6,139 nucleotides of DNA from Flavobacterium sp. (GTDB lineage: Bacteria; Bacteroidota; Bacteroidia; Flavobacteriales; Flavobacteriaceae): contig JAHRWO010000027.1 of assembly GCA_019105125.1 (NCBI GenBank), positions 1 through 6,139 of the forward strand. The letters are read 5' to 3'. The notes beneath the pieces are model-generated. The model made no database searches, was not told the DNA's origin, and saw nothing but the letters and a program-made list of their open reading frames with translations. This document shows positions 5,704 to 6,139 of this stretch, piece after piece (position 1 is the stretch's first letter; every line of letters begins with the position of its first letter). Position numbers and translations under genes: made by a program.

Positions 5704-5811
5704 CTACTTCTTCTTATTCATCTTACGCCACAACCAAATAAAGCCAATTACAAAGTGGGCTAAAATTATTGTTGCTACAGCATAAAGGAAAGCGTTAGAA
5801 TCTGTTCTCAT
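5704..5811 (-). CDS. 35-aa single-pass membrane microprotein
   Basis: ATG at 5811 to TAG at 5704 gives 35 residues: a polar start MRTDSNAF, a hydrophobic helix at about residues 8-28 (LYAVATIILAHFVIGFIWLW), and a basic tail RKMNKKK. The positive tail predicts an N-out, C-in single-pass protein of the inner membrane. The clean helix-plus-basic-tail design, absence of rare features and good fit to the space between neighbours argue that it is real. Its stop codon is 1 nt from the stop of the convergent TonB-like gene, and no terminator separates them, so the two mRNAs may overlap at their 3' ends. Candidate -7 elements upstream on this strand are TAAATTTG (5830-5823) and TAACTTTG (5874-5867), neither with a TTG at ideal distance. 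I do not recognise a named family. Confidence 0.6.
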   Translation of the reverse strand: MRTDSNAFLYAVATIILAHFVIGFIWLWRKMNKKK

Positions 5812-5860
5812 GTTTTTTATGACAAATTTAGTGGTTTTGTAATTTCTTTCTGTCTTATTT

Positions 5861-5902
5861 GTTACACAAAGTTACACGAAGTTTTTCACAAAGTATCACA
5901 AA
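5861..5902. repeat. Four imperfect tandem copies of GTTACACAAA
   Basis: Consecutive units read GTTACACAAA (5861-5870), GTTACACGAA (5871-5880), GTTTTTCACAAA (5881-5892) and GTATCACAAA (5893-5902). The array occupies the space between the divergent microprotein and BtuF-like genes and contains a possible minus-strand -7 box (TAACTTTG, 5874-5867). It may be a decayed intergenic repeat, or repeated protein-binding sites. The rest of 5812-5970 is AT-rich and holds only the promoter candidates listed. Confidence 0.65.
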
Positions 5903-5926
5903 TAAAATCCTTTTTAATCTTTATAA

Positions 5927-5956
5927 TCTGTGGCAAAAAAATAAAAACTACTTTTG
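5927..5956 (+). promoter_or_regulatory. Putative promoter of the BtuF-like gene
   Basis: TACTTTTG (5949-5956) matches the -7 consensus exactly. TCTG (5927-5930) lies 18 nt upstream as an imperfect -33 element. Transcription would start near 5962, leaving under 10 nt before the ATG at 5971. No riboswitch fits into so short a leader, so this gene is not controlled by its own B12 element. Confidence 0.5.
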
Positions 5957-5970
5957 CAAAAAACAATTTC

Positions 5971-6139
5971 ATGCGCTATTATTTCTTTTTAATCGTTTTA
6001 TTTTTTGGTTTTACCCAATGTAAAAAATCAGAAAACGTTGCAAATCAAAGTACTTCTGTTCGAAACAGCATTGAATATGCAGAAGGATTTTCTATTGAAA
6101 AATACAATGGTTTTTCGGTTATAAAAGTTTCGAATGCGT
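5971..6139 (+). CDS. Periplasmic binding lipoprotein of a B12/iron-type ABC transporter (BtuF-like), 5' part only
   Basis: The frame is open from ATG 5971 to the window edge, giving 56 residues. It starts with a lipoprotein signal peptide (MRYYFFLIVLFFGF, then TQC with lipid Cys17), followed by a polar linker and then SIEYAEGFSIEKYNGFSVIKVSN (32-54). The pattern of A-x-GF-x-I-x-x-Y-x-G-F-S-V-I-K-V resembles the start of helical-backbone metal-receptor proteins of the BtuF/FhuD/FecB type as found in flavobacteria. Those pass B12 or iron chelates to an inner-membrane FecCD-type permease. Only the first strand of the domain is visible, so the ligand is judged from the nearby btuB and its riboswitch. 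Permease and ATPase genes would be expected to the right. It could instead serve iron siderophores. Confidence 0.65.
   Translation, partial: MRYYFFLIVLFFGFTQCKKSENVANQSTSVRNSIEYAEGFSIEKYNGFSVIKVSNA

Overview
This window looks like chromosomal DNA from a flavobacterium (family Flavobacteriaceae, Bacteroidota). The evidence is low GC, several matches to the Bacteroidota sigma-A promoter (TTG, about 19 nt, TAnnTTTG), signal peptides ending FAQ or FSQ, a lipoprotein with acidic residues straight after the lipid Cys, and family content typical of the group (CrtZ, DUF4252, S41 lipoprotein, TonB-like proteins). I cannot name the species.

Layout. Positions 1-210 hold the 3' end of a beta-carotene hydroxylase gene (crtZ), closed by a perfectly palindromic terminator. 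On the minus strand, 299-1115 carries a two-gene unit: a 93-aa single-pass membrane protein followed by a secreted DUF4252 protein. In related genomes I associate this pair with an ECF sigma factor gene, and none lies directly upstream here. On the plus strand, 1318-2721 encodes a lipoprotein S41 (C-terminal processing type) peptidase with its own promoter. It converges on a TonB-dependent outer-membrane receptor (2759-4699, minus) across a bidirectional hairpin terminator.

The most interesting part is 4700-5160. It is the leader of the receptor gene and holds a cobalamin (B12) riboswitch on the minus strand. The B12 box, the CCCGCAACTGTAAG core, the GGGAAGG and CCACTG segments and a likely L5-L13 kissing-loop pair are all readable. 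This identifies the receptor as a BtuB-type B12/corrinoid transporter. Two peripheral arms of the riboswitch are swollen by AT-rich palindromic repeat sequence, about 80 nt in the P4 loop and about 73 nt in the following arm. The btuB promoter is a near-ideal match and sits back to back with a promoter for a secreted TonB C-terminal-domain protein (5184-5702).

At the right end, a 35-aa membrane microprotein (5704-5811, minus) is divergent from a lipoprotein gene cut by the window edge (5971-6139, plus). The latter resembles the periplasmic binding protein of a B12/iron-type ABC transporter (BtuF-like). Taken together, the right half is probably a B12 acquisition locus: outer-membrane receptor, a possible TonB-like partner, and a binding protein likely followed by permease and ATPase genes outside the window. 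I found no tRNA, rRNA, CRISPR array, transposase or phage gene.
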